This document shows positions 41,130-51,057 of a stretch of DNA of 64,000 nt, piece after piece. Positions within the stretch are counted from its first letter, which is position 1; each line of letters opens with the position of its first letter. The notes beneath the pieces are model-generated. The model searched no databases and was not told where the DNA came from. It saw nothing but the letters and a program-made list of their open reading frames with translations. The translations under genes and the position numbers were made by a program. The DNA lies in assembly GCA_963802795.1 (NCBI GenBank), contig CAWDJV010000004.1, forward strand, positions 186,001 to 250,000, given 5' to 3'. The stretch comes from JAIBJN01 sp963802795. Its GTDB lineage: Bacteria; Actinomycetota; Thermoleophilia; Gaiellales; Gaiellaceae.

Positions 41130-44100
41130 TTAGGGCCCGGGCGGCCGGTAGCGGATCGAGGTCACGGCCGGCTCGACCGCGAGTAGGGCCTGGTTGAACG
41201 AGAACCGGAGCGCGTCCGTCCCCGTCGCGTTCTCGATCCCGAGCGTGGCCGAGTTGCCTCGTTCGCGGCCGTCGTCGGCGATGTTGGTGTGTTGGGTGAG
41301 GATTTCCCCGTTCTCGTGGAGGATGATGTTGAAGTCGATCCGGCGTGTGTCGTCGTCGAAGTAGTGGGCGTTGCGGAACTCGATCACGAAGCGGCGGTCG
41401 GGGGCGCTGCCCCTGACGTTGGCCCGGATCGATGCCTGGGTGTCGATGAAGAGGTCGTCCCAGTAGCCGTAGACGGCGCCGTTGGGCCGCCCGGTGGTCG
41501 GGATGCCGGCGTTCGAGGCCGAGCAGTTGGTGGTGGTCGGCCCGACGAACTCGACGAAGCCGTTGGTGCAGAGGTACGCCTGGTTGTAGGTCTCGCCGTA
41601 GAAGGTGAAGGGGAAGGGGAGGTCGATCGTGGTGGCGTTGTCGTCGCCGGTGAGCGGCACGACGGTGTCGGCCTGCTCGAAGGGGGCCTCCTCGAGCTCG
41701 CACGTGTACCCGAACTCGTCGCTGCGCGGGGGCAGCGTGAAGTCGAGCGTCGTCGGGCCGGCCACGACGAGCTCCTGTGTCAGCGCCCCGTCACATCCAA
41801 TCGCGGAGACCGTCGCGACGTAGTTGCCTTCGGGCACGCTGGGGAACGTGTAGAAGCCGTCGGCGTTGGTGGTGGCCGGGGTGATCGGTGTCCCCTCGAT
41901 GGTGACGGTCGCGTTGGGGATGGGCTGGTTGTCGGTGTCGCGGACGTGGCCGGAGACCGTGTGTGAGGGCGTCGGGGGCGGGGGCGTGTAGCGGATCGAG
42001 GTGACCGCCGGCTGGGGGGCGAGCAGCGTCTGGTTGAACGAGAAGCGGAGCGCGTCGGTGCCCGTGTGGTTTTCGATGCCGATGGTCGCGGAGTTGCCCC
42101 GCTCGCGGCCGTCGTCGGCGATGTTGCGGTACTGGGTGAGGATCTCCCCGTTCTCGTGGAGGACGATGTTGAAGTCGACGCGCCGGGACGTGTCGCTGGC
42201 GCCGATGTGCACGTTGCGAAACTCGATCACGAAGCGCCGGTCGGGCGCGCTGCCCCGCTCGTCGGCCCGGATCGACGCCTGCGCGTCGACCACCCAGTCG
42301 TCCCAGAAGGCCGCGATCTGGCCGTTGGGGCGTCCCGTGGTCGGGATCGCCGCGTTGGCCGACGAGCAATTGGTGGTCTCCGGGCCCACGAACTCGAGGA
42401 AGCCGTTGGCGCAGACGTGGGCGCGCGTGTAGGTGAAGCCGTAGAACGTGAACGGGAAGGGAAGGTCGATCGTTTCCACTCCCGAGGTGCCGGTGATCGG
42501 CAAAACCGTGTCCGCCTGCTCGAAGGGGGCCTCCACCAGCTCGCACGTGTGACCGAACGCGTCGCTGCGACGAGGCAGCATGAAATCGAACGTCGTCGGG
42601 CCCGACACGACGAGCTCCTGCGAGAGGTCGCCGATGCACCCGAATCCCGCCACGGTCACGGTGTAGGTCCCCTCGGGCACGCTCGGGAACGAGTAGAAGC
42701 CCTCGACGTCGGTGGCCGTCTCGAGGGGGGTTCCTTCGATCGTCACCGCCACGTTGGCGACCGGCTGGTTGTCGGAGTCGCGTACCCGACCGGAGACCTC
42801 GTGTGTGGGCGCCGGCAGGTAGCGGATCGAGGTGACCGCCGGCTCGGGGGCGAGCAGCGCCTGGTTGAACGAGAACCGAAGGGCGGCAGTGCCCGTGTGG
42901 TGCTCGATCCCGAGTGTGGCGGAGTTGCCCCGCTCTCGCCCGTCGTCGGCAATGTTCCGGTACTGGGTCAGAATCTCGCCGGTCTCGAATAGGACGATGT
43001 TGAAGTCGATCCGCCGCGTGGTGTCGTTGAAGTAGTGGGCGTTGCGGAACTCGATCACGAAGCGGCGGTCGGGCGCGCTGCCCCTGACGTCGGCCCGGAT
43101 CGACGCCTGGGCGTCGATGAAGAGGTCGTCCCAGTAGCCGTAGACGGCGCCGTTGGGCCGCCCCGTCGTCGGAATGCCGGCGTTCGAGGCCGAGCAGTTG
43201 GTGGTCGCCGGCCCGACGAACTCGACGAACCCGTTGGTGCAGAGGTGGGCGCGGGTGTACGTCTCGCCGTAGAACGTGAAGGGGAAGGGGAGGTCGATCG
43301 TGGTGGCGTTGTCGTCGCCGGTGAGCGGCACGACGGTGTCGGCCTGCTCGAAGGGGGCCTCCTCGAGCTCGCACGTGTACCCGAACTCGTCGCTGGGTGG
43401 CAGGGTGAAGTCGAGCGTCGTCGGGGCGGAGACGACGAGCTCCTTCGTCTGAGGATTGCTGCACCCCGTGGCCGACGCGGTCGCCTGGTACGTGCCCTCG
43501 GGCACGCTGGGGAACGTGTAGAAGCCGTCGGCGTTGGTGGTGGCCGGGGTGATCGGTGTCCCCTCGATGGTGACGGTCGCGTTGGGGATGGGCTGGTTGT
43601 CGGTGTCGCGGACGTGGCCGGAGACGGTGTGTGAGGGTGGTCGGGGGCGGGGGCGTGTAGCGGATCGAGGTGACCGCCGGCTGGGGGGCGAGCAGCGTCT
43701 GGTTGAACGAGAAGCGGAGCGCGTCGGTGCCCGTGTGGTTTTCGATGCCGATGGTCGCGGAGTTGCCCCGCTCGCGGCCGTCGTCGGCGATGTTGCGGTA
43801 CTGGGTGAGGATCTCTCCGTTCTCGTGGAGGACGATGTTGAAGTCGACGCGCCGGGACGTGTCGCTGGCGCCGATGTGCACGTTGCGAAACTCGATCACG
43901 AAGCGCCGGTCGGGCGCGCTGCCCCGCTCGTCGGCCCGGATCGACGCCTGCGCGTCGACCACCCAGTCGTCCCAGAAGGCCGCGATCTGGCCGTTGGGGC
44001 GTCCCGTGGTCGGGATCGCCGCGTTGGCCGACGAGCAATTGGTGGTCTCCGGGCCCACGAACTCGAGGAAGCCGTTGGCGCAGACGTGGGCGCGCGTGTA

Positions 44101-47100
44101 GGTGAAGCCGTAGAACGTGAACGGGAAGGGAAGGTCGATCGTTTCCACTCCCGAGGTGCCGGTGATCGGCAGAACCGTGTCCGCCTGCTCGAAGGGGGCC
44201 TCCACCAGCTCGCACGTGTGACCGAACGCGTCGCTGCGACGAGGCAGCATGAAATCGAACGTCGTCGGGCCCGACACGACGAGCTCACGCGTCTGCGTGC
44301 CGTTGCATCCCGAGGCGGAGGCCGTCACGGAGTAGGTGCCCTCCGGGATCAGCTCGAACGAGTAGAAGCCGTCGGCGTCGGTGGCGGCGGGCGTGATCGG
44401 CGTCTCCTCGATGGTCACGGTCGCGTTGGCGATGGGCCGGTTCTCCTCGTCGCGGACGTGGCCGGACACCGTGTGCGACGGCGGGAGCGGTGGGGGCCGG
44501 TAGCGGACCGATGTCGTCGTCGGCTCGTTCGCGAGCGAGGCCTCGTTGAACGAGAATCTGAGCGCATCCGTCCCCGTGTGGTTCTCGATGCCGATCGTTG
44601 CCGAGTTGCCCGCTTCTCCTGGGTCGTCGGCGATGTTGCGGTACTGGGTGAGGATCTCCCCGTTCTCGTGGAGGACGATGTTGAAGTCGACGCGCCGGCT
44701 CGTGTCGCCGGAGAAGTGGGCGTTCTCGAACTCGATCACGAAGCGCCGGTTGGGCGCGGTCCCCCTGGCGTCTGCCCGGATCGATGCCTCCGCGTCGATG
44801 ACCAGGTCGTCCCAGAACGAAGAGATCTGGCCGTTGGGCCGTGCCGTGGTCGGGATCGCCGCGTTGGTGGCCGAGCAATCGGTCGTCGCCGGCCCCACGA
44901 ACTCGAGGAACCCGTTGGCGCAGACGTAGGCCCGCGTGTGGGGGAACCCGTAGAACGGAAACGTGAACGGGAGGTCGATCGTCCCCACTCCCGAGGTGCC
45001 GGTGATCGGCAGGACCGTCTCCGCCTCCTCGAAGGGCGCCGCCTCGAGGCGGCACGTGTACCCGAACGCGTCGCTGCGCTTCGAGAGGGTGAAGTCGAGC
45101 GTGCTCGGCCGGGACAGAACGAGCGTCCGGGCCGCCGGGTCGTAGCACCCGCCCGCCGAGGCGGCCGCCTCGTACGTGCCCCTCGGCACTCCCTCGAAGG
45201 AGTAGAAGCCGTCGGCGCCGGTTCTCGTCTCCCAGAAGGTGTCGCCGCGCAAGGTGATCCTGGCGTGGGGGACGGGCCGGCCGTCGGCGTCGCGGACGCG
45301 CCCCGTGACCGCGTACGCGGGGTTGGCCTGGATGCGGAAGTAGGCGCGGTGTTGGACGCCGTCGTCGCGCGTGAGGACGAACTCGCGGCAGGTCCCGCCC
45401 CACGACTGGAGCGTCTTCCACGGAAACGTGTAGCGCCCCGTCGCCGGGTCGTAGGAGAGCCGGGAGTTGCCCGGCGTCTCCGCCGGGACCGGCAGCGGAC
45501 GCGGGGTGATGAACTCCGCTCCCGGGGTCTCCGTACGGAGCGTGTCGCAGTCGACCTGCCGCGTGTAGGGGGAGTTGTCGGCCAGGATGTCCAGACCGCG
45601 ATCGCCGCCGCCGTCGAACTCCATCTCCAACGCCTCGCCGCGGTTGACCGTGTTGAGGGTCGGCGGGTCGGACACGCCGACGAAGCCCTCGCGGCAGTCC
45701 GGGTGCGTGTCGAACGCCTCGCTGTTGTCGTCGCGGTTCGTCGTCCCCTGCACGGCGCTGAAGCCGAGCCCGCGGCGGGCGAAGGTCGCCCAGACGGTGC
45801 ACGTGTCCTCGCCGTCGCTCAGGAGGTCGGCCGCGGCGATGATCGCGGCGCGGGCAACGACGAGACCGGGGGCGCAGCCCTGCATCTTGAGCCCGTCCAC
45901 CACGTACTGGAGCGCGCGGTTGTTGCCGCCCGTGTCCCACGCCTCGTAGAGGTTCGGGTTGAACCCGTGCTTGTCGATCAGGTCCCAGTTCAGGTCCCAG
46001 AGCGTGGCTGCCCAGCCGTGGCCGAGGCCGTGCGGGAGCGCGAGAGACGTCCCGTTCAGCCAGGCGCCGGTCTTGATGCTGTCGTAGGTGAACGGCTGGA
46101 TCTCCATGTTGCGGCTGTACGGCCGCGGCCTGATCCCAGCGCCCCGGCGGCTGTCCTGGAAGAGGGCATACGGCCCCAGTCCGCGCGGGCCGTCCGGATC
46201 GTCGAGCGCAGGGTCGAGCAGCATGGTGATGGCCAGGTAGTCGCTCCAGCCCTCGCCCGCCTGCTCGTTGCCGCTCAGACAGTTGGTCCCCGGGCCGCCG
46301 GTAAGGCGGTTGGAGACGCCGTGGCCGTACTCGTGGATGATGATCCCGTTCTCGAAGTCGCCGTCCCGGATCCCCGGGTGCGCCGGGTGCTTGCGGACGG
46401 CCCCCGTCGTCGGGCCCGCGGCGATGGCGGCCTTGATCGCGTTGCCGTCGGCCTGCGAGACGGCGACGGGCGGGATGCCGACCGGCGCGGTCGTCATCGA
46501 GGCGGTCAGGATCGGCGGCGCGGCGGCGCTGTTGTGCGCGACGATGACGGCGCTCGCGCCCAGGGACTGCCCAGTCTGCACCCGCAGTAGGTACGAGCAG
46601 GCGGTCGTGCCGCCGTCGACGACCGCGATCCAGGGAGGCGCCGGCAGGGTCGCGGGGTAGAGGCCGGCGTTGCACCCGGTGCCGGCGTAGACGAGCGTGC
46701 CCGACGTCCCTCCGGTCGTGGGCGAGGGCCCGAACCGGGACCAGCTCGCGTCGAAGGAGCCGAGCCCGTCGACCACCACCTGGTTCTGGGCCCCGAACTG
46801 GTTCCCGGGCCAGAGGTACATCTGCATCCGGGGCGTCCCGCCGGACGTCGGCGTCTCGATCGGGGTCGAGAAGTTGGCGTTGTTCGTGCCGCCGCCGTCG
46901 GCCGCCTCGGCGCGCACGTAGTCGCCCGAGGTGCCGCCGCGACCGTAGTTGTTCGCCTGGAAGTTGCCGGACGCCTCGTCGAAGCCGTACCGCGACATCA
47001 CGTCGTGGAAAGCGTTGTTCGTGTAGAAGAGGTTCGTGACGACGGCGTCGCGGTAGTTCTGCGCGTGCTGGGTCAGGTCGGCCGGGAAGTCGAAGTCGAG

Positions 47101-48081
47101 GCCCGAGCCGCCGTCGGTGTCCCCGAAGTCGGCGGCGTTGTCGTTGTCCTGGTCGAGGTAGGCGTGGACGTTGTTGCCGCGGGTGAACGTGAACTCCGGG
47201 CCCGACGCGCCGTCGGTGTCGTGCCACCCGAAGGGCGACGCCGACCCGTCGGCCGGATTGGTCACGAGCGTGCGCGGCCCGTCGTTCGGGCTCTCCTTCG
47301 GGATGTCGAAGACGCGGTACGACGAGCCGTCGACGACCGGGCTCGGGGGAACCGGTCCCGCGAGGGCCGCCGCCGAGTCGGACGCGCGCGCCAGGGTGCC
47401 GGCGAGATCCTCGAGGTTGTCATGGGAGGTCCAGTCGGCGACGTCGAGCAGCTCTCCCGTCGCGGCGTCGAGGGTCGTGTTCCAGAGATGGACGCTGGAC
47501 GAGTCGTCGATCGTGAGCTGCCAGGCGAGGCGCAGGCCGTCCTCGGTCGGCTGCCAGCCCAGGCGTGCCGGGATCGGCTCGTCGGAGATGCCGCCGTCGG
47601 AGACGACCGTCTCCCGGGCGGGGCCGCCGCTCTCGCGCACGACGCGCAGGCCGGCCGGCTCCTCGAGCTCGAGGCTCTCGGCCGCCGACTCGACGGCCCC
47701 GACGGCGTCGATCTTCGCGTCGGCAGAGGCCTTCGCCTCCAGGTCGGCCACGAGGCTCGCCCCGACGAAGACGATCCTGCCGTCGGCGGACACGCTGACG
47801 GTCACGTGTCCTTCGAAGACCTCGAGATCCCGGTACCGCTGGTTGAGGTTGACGTGGGTGACGCCGTTGTGGCGGCTCCGGTAGGCGCTCGTGACGGCGA
47901 GGTCGGCCACGTCGGTGCTTCCGACGCCGAGCTCCGCTGCGTTCTCCTTGACGTGGCTGATCGCCAGCGCGACAGCGTCCTCCGTCCCCGGCTCCGGCGC
48001 CGACGACGCGCCCGGGACGGCAACGAACGCGACGAGCACGCAGACGAGGGCCAGAATCGTCCCGACGGGCTTGCCCTGCAT
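41130..48081 (-). CDS. Secreted M36 (fungalysin-type) metallopeptidase with five C-terminal repeats (frameshift near 43637)
   Basis: About 2316 residues once mended. Signal peptide 1-27, a fungalysin propeptide region (about 45-200; DLEVFEGHVTVSVSADGRIVF), then the M36 catalytic domain with zinc motif HEYGH (583-587, GIIIHEYGHGVSNRLTGG) and the third ligand Glu in NEQAGEGWSDYLAI (about 610). A PA-like insert is likely at about 455-570 (GCNAGLYPATL, ACSYLLRVQTGQ). From about residue 920 there are five copies of a CarboxypepD_reg-like domain plus a nidogen-like domain (WDDLFIDAQASIR core). The frame is lost at 43635-43640, where one extra G appears compared with the identical site at 41968; the 1668-base copy period supports an assembly error. 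SD AGGAGGGGGG precedes the ATG. An extracellular protease. Confidence 0.85.
41145..45320 (-). repeat. Five in-frame ~840-bp repeats within the M36 gene
   Basis: Units begin near 45320, 44480, 43640, 42800 and 41965 (minus strand). Each encodes a regulatory-like domain (HTVSGHVRDxxxxPI) and a nidogen-like domain. Units 2 and 4 are almost identical over more than 600 bases (42001-42618 against 43670-44287), and units 3 and 5 are close, so the pair 2-3 and the pair 4-5 form a higher-order duplication of period 1668. Unit 1 is the most diverged. Long near-identical repeats are also the place where an assembly may collapse or expand. Confidence 0.85.
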
Positions 48082-48167
48082 CGTTCCCCCCTCCTGACCG
48101 ACCGATAGGCACGGCGATCCTTCTCGTTCTGGCCACGGCTGTCAAGCCCCGGTCCCCCGTGGGCCAC

Positions 48168-48173
48168 TAGACT
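48168..48173 (+). promoter_or_regulatory. -10-like hexamer TAGACT for a leaderless start
   Basis: TAGACT ends 8 nt before the GTG at 48182 of the M20 dipeptidase gene. Confidence 0.45.
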
Positions 48174-48181
48174 CCGCGCCC

Positions 48182-49513
48182 GTGCCGCAGGAGCCCGATG
48201 CCGCCTGGCTCGAGGAGCTTTCCGAGTGGCTCCGCATCCCGAGCGTGAGCGCCGACCCTGCGCACGCCGACGACGTCAGGCGGGCGGGGGAGTGGGTGTG
48301 CGAGTTCGTGCGGGCGGCCGGAGGCGAGGCAGAGCTCGTCGAGACGCCGGCGCCGCATCCTCTCGCGCTCGGCGAGATCCCCGCCTCGACAGGCGCCGCC
48401 GAGGCCCCCACCGTTCTCCTCTACGGGCACTTCGACGTCCAGCCGCCCACGCCGCTCGAGCTCTGGGACTCGCCGCCCTTCGAGCCGGAGGTCCGCGACG
48501 GGCATCTCTATGCGCGCGGAGCCGTCGACGACAAGGGAAACGCGTACCTCGCCCTGAAGGCCGCGCGGCTCCTCGCGGAGGAGGGCGCGCTTCCGGTCAA
48601 CGTGCGGGTCGCGTTCGACGGCGAGGAGGAGATCGGCGGGCACTCGATCGTCGACTTCCTGGCAGCGGAGGAGCGCGCCGCCGATGCGTGCGTCATCTTC
48701 GACAGCGGCATGCCGCGGGAGGACGTTCCTGCCTTCGACCTCGGCGTCCGCGGCCTCGTCTACTTCCACGTCCGCCTGCGGACGGGGGAGCGCGACCTGC
48801 ACTCCGGGATCTTCGGCGGCGCGGCGCTGAACGCCGTCCATGCCCTCATGCGAACGCTCGAGGCGGTCACTGCCGTGCCGGAGGAGCTCCGCGCGGGAGT
48901 GATCCCGCCGACCGCGGAGGAGCTCCGGTCCTGGGCCGAGCTCGACCCCGGCGACTCCGTGCTCGCCGAGGCGGGGGCGGTCCCCCTCGACGACCGCGCC
49001 GCGGCCGAGTTCTACGAGCGCACGTTCGCGGGCCCGGCCGTGGACGTGCACGGGATCCGAGGCGGCGAGCCCGAGCTCACGAAGACGGTGCTGCCTGTGC
49101 TCGCCGAGGCCAACGTCTCGATCCGGCTCGCGGCCGGACAGGACGTCGAGGCGATCTCGACGGCGTTCGTGCGACTGCTCGAGGCCGCCGCGCCCGCGGG
49201 AGCGGAGCTCGACGTGGAGCGCCGCTCGTCGGGGCCGGCGGGTCTCATCTCGCCCGAAGCGCCGGCCGTCCGCCTCGCACAGGACGCGTTCGAGCGGGTG
49301 CTCGGCCGCCGGCCGCTCCTCCTCCGCTCGGGCGGCGGCATACCGATCGTGCCGGCGCTCGCGGACCGTGGCGTCCCCACGATCCTGACCGGCTTCGCCC
49401 TCCCGGGGGCGAACATGCACTCCCCGAACGAGCGCCTGCTCGCCCGCTACATCCCGCTCGGCGTCGCCGCCGCGCGGGAGACGCTCCTCGCCTTCGGCGG
49501 GCTGCCGCGCTGA
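48182..49513 (+). CDS. M20/M28-type dipeptidase (PepV/CNDP-like)
   Basis: A 443-residue di-zinc peptidase. Motifs: VLLYGHFDVQPPTP (H, D), LYARGAVDDKGNAYLAL (bridging D), VRVAFDGEEEIGGHS (catalytic EE), CVIFDSGMP (D) and a C-terminal His in PGANMHSPNERL. Lid domain about 200-320, with GERDLHSGIFGGAALNAVHAL. The layout is that of M20 dipeptidases acting on Xaa-peptides, including carnosinase-like enzymes. The proline dehydrogenase gene starts one base after its stop, so a role in supplying proline from dipeptides is reasonable inference. Confidence 0.9.
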   Translation: MPQEPDAAWLEELSEWLRIPSVSADPAHADDVRRAGEWVCEFVRAAGGEAELVETPAPHPLALGEIPASTGAAEAPTVLLYGHFDVQPPTPLELWDSPPFEPEVRDGHLYARGAVDDKGNAYLALKAARLLAEEGALPVNVRVAFDGEEEIGGHSIVDFLAAEERAADACVIFDSGMPREDVPAFDLGVRGLVYFHVRLRTGERDLHSGIFGGAALNAVHALMRTLEAVTAVPEELRAGVIPPTAEELRSWAELDPGDSVLAEAGAVPLDDRAAAEFYERTFAGPAVDVHGIRGGEPELTKTVLPVLAEANVSIRLAAGQDVEAISTAFVRLLEAAAPAGAELDVERRSSGPAGLISPEAPAVRLAQDAFERVLGRRPLLLRSGGGIPIVPALADRGVPTILTGFALPGANMHSPNERLLARYIPLGVAAARETLLAFGGLPR

Positions 49514-49514
49514 C

Positions 49515-50453
49515 GTGAGCCTCGGAGGAACCCTCAACGGCGCCCTGCGCAAGCTGATCCTTGCCTCGGCAGGGAATCCGCTCGTCCGCCGCTTCGTCTC
49601 CGCCCACGGCATGCGCCTCGGGGCCTCCCGCTTCGTCGCGGGCGAGACGCTCGACGAGTGCGTGGTCGTGCTCGAGCGCCTGAACGGGCTAGGCCTCGCC
49701 GCGAACACGACGCTCCTCGGCGAGGACGTCGCCGCCGAGGGCGAGGCGAGGGCGGTCGCGGCCGAGTACGTCCGCATCCTCGAGCGCATCGACGCGGAGC
49801 GCCTGCGCGCGAACGTCGCGCTCAAGCTCACCAACCTCGGGCTCGCGATCGACGAGGAGCTTGCCTTCGAGAACGTCAGCACCGTCGTCGAGCGCGCCGG
49901 CGAGCTCGGCAACTTCGTCCGGCTCGACATGGAGTACTCGGCCGTCGTCGACGCGACCCTCCGCATCTACCGCCGGCTTCGGGAGGAGGGCCGCGAGAAC
50001 GTCGGCACCGTCCTCCAGGCGTACCTCTACCGGACGCCCGACGACCTCGAGGCGCTGCTCCCGCTCCAGCCGAACCTCCGCCTCGTCAAGGGCGCCTACC
50101 TCGAGCCGCCCGAGATCGCCTACCCGCGCAAGGACGACGTGGACGCGGCGTACCTCCGTCTCGTGGAGCGCTCGCTCGGCGCCGGCGGGTACACGGCGAT
50201 CGCGACGCACGACGAGCGGATGATCGACCACGCCCTGCGCGTCGCCGAGCGGGAGGGAGTCGGCCGTGATCGCTTCGAGGTGCAGATGCTCTACGGCATT
50301 CGTCCACAGCTGCAGCTCGACGTCGCGGCCCGCGGCTACAAGGTGCTGGTGGCGACGTCGTACGGGCCGGAGTGGTTCCCCTTCTTCAGCCGCCGGCTCG
50401 CCGAGCGGCCGGCAAACCTCCTCTTCATCCTCCGAAACCTGGTCAAGCGCTAG
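49515..50453 (+). CDS. Proline dehydrogenase (monofunctional)
   Basis: A 312-residue FAD-dependent TIM-barrel enzyme. It shows ANTTLLGEDVAAEGEA, NVALKLTNLGLAID, FVRLDMEYSAVVDATL, VLQAYLYRTPDDLEAL, RLVKGAYLEPPEIAYP and MLYGIRPQLQ, the flavin- and substrate-binding signatures of the PutA PRODH domain. It oxidises proline to pyrroline-5-carboxylate; the partner P5C dehydrogenase is not in the window. Starts with GTG directly after the dipeptidase stop. Confidence 0.92.
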   Translation: MSLGGTLNGALRKLILASAGNPLVRRFVSAHGMRLGASRFVAGETLDECVVVLERLNGLGLAANTTLLGEDVAAEGEARAVAAEYVRILERIDAERLRANVALKLTNLGLAIDEELAFENVSTVVERAGELGNFVRLDMEYSAVVDATLRIYRRLREEGRENVGTVLQAYLYRTPDDLEALLPLQPNLRLVKGAYLEPPEIAYPRKDDVDAAYLRLVERSLGAGGYTAIATHDERMIDHALRVAEREGVGRDRFEVQMLYGIRPQLQLDVAARGYKVLVATSYGPEWFPFFSRRLAERPANLLFILRNLVKR

Positions 50454-50508
50454 GAGGGAGCCCTGCGTGATCGGGCTCTACCGGAGCGCGAGGCCTAGCT
50501 CGTTGGTG

Positions 50509-50528
50509 CCGCCGCGGCTACGCGGCGG
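50509..50528. terminator. GC hairpin at the HxlR 3' end
   Basis: CCGCCGCG / CGCGGCGG with a GCTA loop lies across the HxlR stop codon and 55 bp after the convergent proline dehydrogenase stop. No T-run. Could stop transcription from both sides. Confidence 0.4.
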
Positions 50529-50880
50529 GAGCTACCGATTTCCGGCCGTGCGTGTGCCGCTCGTCGGGGACGAGCCAGCCGCGGCCGAAGCCGCGCATCG
50601 CCTCGATGATCGGCAGGAGAGCCTCGCCCTTCTCGGTCAGCTCGTACTCGACGCGCCGGGCGCCCGAGTGCTTCTCGAGGATGGCGTCCTGCTCGAGGGC
50701 CCGCAGGCGCTCCGAGAGCGTTCGCGGGCTGATGCCCGGGCACGATCGCTCGAGCTCGGAGAACCGCCGCGGCCCTTCCGAGAGGTCGTGGACGATGATC
50801 GCAGTCCACTTGGAGCCGATGATCTCGGCCGTGCAGGCGACGGCGCACTCCTCGTCGTGCACAGGCCTCATCGTGCGCAT
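50518..50880 (-). CDS. HxlR-family winged-helix transcriptional regulator
   Basis: A 120-residue MarR-like wHTH protein with the HxlR hallmark CTAEIIGSKWTAIIVHDLSEG, ELERSCPGISPRTLSERLRAL (recognition helix) and the wing RRVEYELTEKGEALLPII. N-terminal Cys in EECAVACTAEI could sense thiol stress, as in HypR/QorR, but this is not proven. No obvious target; divergent neighbours on the plus side are absent. Confidence 0.9.
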   Translation of the reverse strand: MRTMRPVHDEECAVACTAEIIGSKWTAIIVHDLSEGPRRFSELERSCPGISPRTLSERLRALEQDAILEKHSGARRVEYELTEKGEALLPIIEAMRGFGRGWLVPDERHTHGRKSVAPAA

Positions 50881-51057
50881 GGGCTCATTGTAGGACTTGT
50901 GGCGGACCCGAACGCGAATCGGCGCCAGAACTCGGTTCAGGATGATGCTCGTCGCAGGGGTGCGGGCGAGTGCGAGGAAAGGAAGGAGGGCTATATAAGG
51001 GGGGAGCAGAAATGCGAGGGCGGCCCGGCGACACTGCCGTCATTCTGAATCGAGTTC

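Noticed and set aside
43534..46590. A 1018-codon open frame on the plus strand across the M36 gene
   Set aside because: It is the antisense shadow of a repeat-rich high-GC gene. It has arginine/valine-rich low-complexity translation with no domain, while the minus strand carries signal peptide, HEYGH motif and repeats.
50985..51000. AT-rich CTATATAAGG as a promoter for a plus-strand gene
   Set aside because: Only a short shadow frame follows on the plus strand, opposite the clear amidohydrolase gene.
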